A stretch of DNA of 31,051 nucleotides from JALRAP01 sp046302815 (GTDB lineage Bacteria; Bacteroidota; Bacteroidia; AKYH767-A; OLB10). Positions 27,330-31,051 of the stretch are shown piece by piece (the first letter of the stretch is position 1; the number at the start of each line of letters is the position of its first letter). The notes beneath the pieces were generated by a model that saw only the letters and a program-made list of their open reading frames with translations, had not been told where the DNA came from and made no database searches. The translations under genes and the position numbers were made by a program. Location of the stretch: assembly GCA_046302815.1 (NCBI GenBank), contig JBKCHO010000125.1, positions 1 to 31,051 of the forward strand, given 5' to 3'.

Positions 27330-29621
27330 TTAAAACTTGGCACTCAGCTGAACAGTGAAGGTTCTTGGGGGCTGCATATCCGCAGGTCTTCCCATATACT
27401 CATGGTTGAACATGTTTTTCACAATCACCATCAACCTATAGTTTTCAGTCATGTTGTAACCTGCTCGAAGATCAAATACCCAATCTCCATAGGCATGTTG
27501 CTTTCTGTAATTTTGCACTCCGGGTATAACAGCCTCGAATATAGCATCAATGTTCTGCATAAAACTATTGTACTTTGCAGAAAACCCAAAGATGAAATTA
27601 CCCGGCAACAACTCAAGATCTCCCTTAAAAACCCTTCTATATCGGTATTTCAAAATATTGAATGGAACCGTGTTCCTATCCAAAACCTTCGCTGTATCGA
27701 AATCCAATGCAATTGGTTCAATGTATGTAAATCCAGTCAATAGGTTTACAGGAAGTTTGCCGATTTTACCAGTTCCTGCCAACTCAAATTCAAATCCAGT
27801 GATCTTGGTGTTCCCAATGTTTTGAGATTGAAATGCAAAACCCAAGCTTGAAGGAGGTATGAAAACAAAACCCGTGGGAGTAAATTCCATCATATCTCGG
27901 TATTCCGACCAAAATATAGATGCATCAAAAAAGCCACGCCAATTTTTAATTTTAAATCCTTGCTTGATTCCAAATTCGGCTGATTCACCAGTCTCAGGAA
28001 GCAAACTATCGTTTTTGGTAATTACGATAGGTCCGACTTGGGTGGAGATGAACTTTTCGGCAATTGTAGGATATCTAAAGCCCTGGCCATAGGATAATCG
28101 AAGGAAGGTATATTCGGCTGCTTTGAAATTGAGACCGCTTCTGAATACGGGTATGGCATCCGAATCGGCAGTATCAATTTTGTTGTATTCGTAACGACTG
28201 CCAAAAGAAAGGGAAAGCCTGCCCCATTTCAAGTCTGTTTGAGCGAAGGCAGCCATATTTTGTGATTCATGGTCATTGTAAAGCTCGCTCTTAACTTCAT
28301 TCAGAGTGGTGGAGCTACCAATTGTTACTGTAACAAAATCGGAGAATCGCTTTTGAAATTGATATTCCAAATAGTAAGAACTTGCGTTGGAGCCCTGATC
28401 TGTATTATTACGGTTGTCTGAATTGAAATATCTCATTTTAAGGTTGTGAGACATTCCGTTTTGAGAGGCATAACTTACAAAAGGATCTATGGTTGTTCTT
28501 GTTGTTTGATATTTACTAATGGTTGTAGTTGATGTATCTAAGCCACCAAATGGAAGATATGCTCCACTTGAGTCATTGGCCCAAAGAAGATAATTACCAC
28601 CCTCCGAAAATGTCACATTTGTGTTCAACCCGGCAGATAAACCTTGCACTTTCTTGAATCGATATCTCGTATTCAACGACATCCTATAGCGCTTCTCATC
28701 TTCTCCAAGTCTGTAGCCATCATCTCTATATGCATTTCCACCGGTAACAAGATCCCATTGGCCTGCCTGCTGCATATGGCTGAAACTTAGTCCGCCAAAG
28801 CGTTGGGTCTTGTTGCCCCACCATTTCAACTCGTCTCTCTTGGGATCATCATACCAACCGGAAAACCAACTCAATTTTGTCTCGGGCTTCGCTTTGGGAT
28901 ATGATGTACGAATATTGATAACGCCATTCATGGCAGATGAACCGAACAATGCGGAGGAGGCTCCTTTGATGACCTCGATCTGCTCAATGTTTTCGACTGC
29001 TACCGCGCTCCATTTAACATCTCCAGCATCGGCTGCTACAAAAGGCATATCATCCACCAACAATAACACCCTGCTTCCGGCGCCATAGCTGAAACCGCTA
29101 CCTCCTCTTATGTTTGCCTGTCCATCAATTATATTAACGCCTGGCACCTGCTCAATAACCATGTCGACCGAGGTAGCGTTGGTGTTCTGGATCAAATCGG
29201 GTTTTATAACCGACATAGATACAGTAACCTCTTCTAATTTTTGTTCGAATTTACCTGCACTTACCACCACAACATCCAATAATTTGGACTCCGGTTCCAA
29301 GCGGATATTGACAGTTGGAGAATTATTCACCAATACATTGATTTTGTTCGAGATGGTTTTATATCCCACAAATCGAACCTCAATTACCGACTCGCCCATA
29401 GGAACTTCCAAATTGTACATTCCCTCAATATCGGTAACCGTTCCCGAAGTGGTTCCGGCAATGGAAATGGTAACTCCAGGTAATGAAATACCCGTTTGAG
29501 AATCGGTAACCTTGCCTTTCAATAGGATACGATCTTGTCCTAGGGTTTTTCCCAAAGGCACTGAGAAAAGGATAAACAAGGCCAACAGAATCTTGAATAC
29601 ACGCGGGAATTTGCAGGTCAT
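27330..29621 (-). CDS. TonB-dependent receptor
   Basis: Outer-membrane active-transport receptor, 763 residues from the chosen start. Order: signal peptide (to about 28), CarboxypepD_reg-like/CNA-B-type domain (34-110, GKVTDSQTGISLPGVTI), plug (about 125-240, with GVNIIDGQANIRGGSGFSYG, LLLVDDMPF and EVIKGASSALFGSSAMNGVINI), and a beta-barrel ending in Phe (VQLSAKF). No SusD partner follows, so this is not a glycan SusCD pair; the substrate is unknown. The ATG at 29621 is preferred over the TTG at 29666 because the promoter lies between them and the signal peptide is then of normal length. Confidence 0.92.
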   Translation of the reverse strand: MTCKFPRVFKILLALFILFSVPLGKTLGQDRILLKGKVTDSQTGISLPGVTISIAGTTSGTVTDIEGMYNLEVPMGESVIEVRFVGYKTISNKINVLVNNSPTVNIRLEPESKLLDVVVVSAGKFEQKLEEVTVSMSVIKPDLIQNTNATSVDMVIEQVPGVNIIDGQANIRGGSGFSYGAGSRVLLLVDDMPFVAADAGDVKWSAVAVENIEQIEVIKGASSALFGSSAMNGVINIRTSYPKAKPETKLSWFSGWYDDPKRDELKWWGNKTQRFGGLSFSHMQQAGQWDLVTGGNAYRDDGYRLGEDEKRYRMSLNTRYRFKKVQGLSAGLNTNVTFSEGGNYLLWANDSSGAYLPFGGLDTSTTTISKYQTTRTTIDPFVSYASQNGMSHNLKMRYFNSDNRNNTDQGSNASSYYLEYQFQKRFSDFVTVTIGSSTTLNEVKSELYNDHESQNMAAFAQTDLKWGRLSLSFGSRYEYNKIDTADSDAIPVFRSGLNFKAAEYTFLRLSYGQGFRYPTIAEKFISTQVGPIVITKNDSLLPETGESAEFGIKQGFKIKNWRGFFDASIFWSEYRDMMEFTPTGFVFIPPSSLGFAFQSQNIGNTKITGFEFELAGTGKIGKLPVNLLTGFTYIEPIALDFDTAKVLDRNTVPFNILKYRYRRVFKGDLELLPGNFIFGFSAKYNSFMQNIDAIFEAVIPGVQNYRKQHAYGDWVFDLRAGYNMTENYRLMVIVKNMFNHEYMGRPADMQPPRTFTVQLSAKF

Positions 29622-29638
29622 GTAATGGATATTTTTGC

Positions 29639-29666
29639 GAAAGATACTTTTTATTTCATTTTTCAA
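29639..29666 (-). promoter_or_regulatory. Promoter of the TonB receptor gene
   Basis: On the minus strand TTG (29666-29664), 17 bases, then TATCTTTC (29646-29639), one mismatch from TAnnTTTG. It gives a leader of about 14 bases to the ATG at 29621. It sits in the 50-base gap shared with the divergent dprA. Confidence 0.45.
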
Positions 29667-29671
29667 GAAAT

Positions 29672-30772
29672 ATGAATGAGGATGCTTTTCTACACCGCAT
29701 CGCCATCACCCTAATTGAAGGAGTTGGAGATGTGATTGCAAGACAATTGATTTCATACTGTGGTAGCGTTGAAGCGGTGTTTCAGGAGAAAAAAAAGAGT
29801 TTGCTTAAAATTCCTGACATCGGTCCCAAAACGGCACAAGCCATTGTCTCCTTCAAAGATTTCGGCAGAGCCGAGAAGGAACTTGCTTTCGCAAAAAAGC
29901 ATGGTATTAAAATTCATTTTTTTACCGACCCCTCCTACCCTTCGCGGCTTCGGAATTGCCATGACGCTCCCTTGTTGTTATATTCAAAAGGTGAAAACGA
30001 TCTGAATATACAACGGGTTGTTGGTATCGTTGGAACGCGCAGAGCCACCGAATCAGGCAAGACAATCACAGAATCCTTGTGTACGGAATTGGGCGCAATG
30101 GGTGCTACTATAGTTAGTGGTTTGGCATTTGGTATTGATATCACTGCACACCGAACCTGCTTGGAAAACGATATACCGACCTGGGGAGTGGTTGCACACG
30201 GTTTGGATCGAATTTATCCAAAGGAGCATACTTCCATTGCTAGGAAGATGACCGGCCTTGGAAATATCATTACTGAAAATCCAAGTGGTACTGCTCCGGA
30301 TAGAGAGAATTTTCCTAGAAGAAACCGAATCATTGCCGGCATGTGTGATGCAATAATCGTCACAGAAGCAGCTAAAACCGGTGGTGCTCTCATTACAGCC
30401 GACATTGCCAACTCATATAATAGAGATGTGTTTGCTGTACCCGGACGACTAAATGATCCGATGAGCGAAGGCTGTAACATGTTAATCAAAACACACAGGG
30501 CTTCGCTGTTGCAATCAGCAGCGGATGTGCGATATATCCTTGGTTGGCAGGATGAAAAAACAAAGATTCCCAAACAAACAAAGTTATTCTTGGAGTTGGA
30601 TGAAAAGGAAAGGCAGCTGATGCATCTTTTAGAGTCCAGAAGGACATTGTTTATAGATGATATTGCCTCAGAGCTTCAATCGAATCCCGGCGAAACATGT
30701 ACGCTCTTGATCAAACTTGAACTGAAGGGCTTGGTGAAAAATCTTCCAGGGAAAAGGTACTCGCTAATTTGA
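29672..30772 (+). CDS. dprA: DNA-processing protein DprA
   Basis: Loads RecA on incoming single-stranded DNA during natural transformation. The 366-residue protein has an N-terminal helix-hairpin-helix/SAM-like part (10-60, LIEGVGDVIARQLI and IPDIGPKTAQAI), a Rossmann-like core with GIVGTRRAT (118-126), SGLAFGID (149-156), FPRRNRIIAG (214-223), TGGALITA (236-243) and VPGRLNDPMSEGCNMLI, and a C-terminal winged-helix-like domain (about 300-366). The start ATG is 50 bases from the divergent TonB receptor ATG. It converges with the last gene at a gap of two bases. Confidence 0.95.
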   Translation: MNEDAFLHRIAITLIEGVGDVIARQLISYCGSVEAVFQEKKKSLLKIPDIGPKTAQAIVSFKDFGRAEKELAFAKKHGIKIHFFTDPSYPSRLRNCHDAPLLLYSKGENDLNIQRVVGIVGTRRATESGKTITESLCTELGAMGATIVSGLAFGIDITAHRTCLENDIPTWGVVAHGLDRIYPKEHTSIARKMTGLGNIITENPSGTAPDRENFPRRNRIIAGMCDAIIVTEAAKTGGALITADIANSYNRDVFAVPGRLNDPMSEGCNMLIKTHRASLLQSAADVRYILGWQDEKTKIPKQTKLFLELDEKERQLMHLLESRRTLFIDDIASELQSNPGETCTLLIKLELKGLVKNLPGKRYSLI

Positions 30773-30774
30773 AC

Positions 30775-31051
30775 CTATTCCTCAACGACGGCACCTCCCT
30801 TGTATAGCTGGGTACGGTATCTACGAGATGGTGAAGGAATGAAAGGTCCTAGTCCGAGCTTATCCCAAATGGCATCAATCCGATCCATGGTTTGTTCATC
30901 GGAGGCTAGTATGTTGGGCCAATCTCGGGTAAAGCCATCATGCTCTTTTGTTTTTCGAGTTCCATCAAATGCCATACGGTCGCCACAAACAATATGATCT
31001 CTTCTTGGATCCACATTGTTGGAGAATCGCCATACGGCATCGGCAATATCC
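30775..31051 (-). CDS. UbiD-family decarboxylase, C-terminal part (continues past window)
   Basis: The frame is open to the end of the window; about 92 residues are visible, so only the C-terminus is here. The sequence has the tail typical of UbiD-type prenylated-FMN decarboxylases: an NNVDPRRD turn, an FDGTRKTKEHDGFTRDWP stretch, then a helix (DRIDAIWDKLGLG) and FIPSPSRRY. In this phylum such genes are usually annotated as menaquinone biosynthesis decarboxylases. The catalytic Arg-Glu-Glu region is outside the window, so the identification rests on the tail pattern alone. Confidence 0.7.
   Translation of the reverse strand, partial: DIADAVWRFSNNVDPRRDHIVCGDRMAFDGTRKTKEHDGFTRDWPNILASDEQTMDRIDAIWDKLGLGPFIPSPSRRYRTQLYKGGAVVEE

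Overview
The window is a gene-dense stretch of a Bacteroidota chromosome. Most of it is housekeeping and envelope genes. The assignment rests on a type IX secretion C-terminal sorting domain, a TonB-dependent receptor with a CarboxypepD_reg-like N-terminal domain, the divergent purN / acpP-fabF-rnc order, a SecA with a long N-terminal region and a C-terminal zinc tail, an HU-like/SPOR protein of a type seen in this phylum, and promoter elements of the Bacteroidota form TTTG-N(17-22)-TAnnTTTG instead of -35/-10 sigma70 boxes. Shine-Dalgarno sequences are rare. Lipopolysaccharide core genes (gmhA, kdsB) show a diderm cell. I cannot place it below phylum.

Layout. 1-801: end of an unrecognised helical, TPR-like protein. 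964-3270 (minus): acpP-fabF-rnc. 3426-11117 (plus): purN, pabB, tilS, then lemA with two TPM-domain genes, then a three-gene ABC transporter (lipoprotein, permease, ATPase) with an ABC_sub_bind-type binding protein. 11204-13831 (plus): a DsbD-type thiol:disulfide interchange protein directly followed by gmhA, ended by a strong hairpin shared with a converging lipoprotein gene (13880-14827, minus). 15078-16616 (plus): yifB/comM. 16627-24875 (minus): a 16-repeat SBBP beta-propeller protein with a type IX sorting tail, a membrane-anchored glutathione peroxidase, secA with its own terminator, and an HU-like/TM/SPOR protein. 24962-26147 (minus): kdsB and a small secreted protein of unknown function. 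26229-27329 (plus): an unknown cytoplasmic protein, stop to stop with a TonB-dependent receptor (27330-29621, minus). 29672-30772 (plus): dprA. 30775-31051 (minus): the C-terminal part of a UbiD-family decarboxylase running off the window.

How the genes fit together. PabB makes the folate precursor and PurN uses a formyl-folate, so these neighbours share one-carbon metabolism. AcpP and FabF are fatty acid synthesis partners. GmhA and KdsB feed the lipopolysaccharide inner core. YifB/ComM and DprA are both linked to natural transformation. DsbD, glutathione peroxidase, SecA, the SPOR protein, the type IX cargo and the TonB receptor are envelope functions.

I see no CRISPR array, tRNA, rRNA, transposase, prophage or defence island, and no strong candidate for a wholly new system. 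The points most worth following are: a perfect inverted repeat lying between the promoter and start codon of the SBBP/type IX gene; a 14-base exact match to the 5' part of the phage T7 promoter in the largest gap; the HU-like/SPOR architecture that could span DNA and peptidoglycan; promoter boxes that decide or correct several start codons (purN, dsbD, secA, SPOR gene, TonB receptor); and three unrecognised proteins (start of window, 25707-26147, 26229-27329). No gap without a gene exceeds 300 bases; the largest is 14828-15077.
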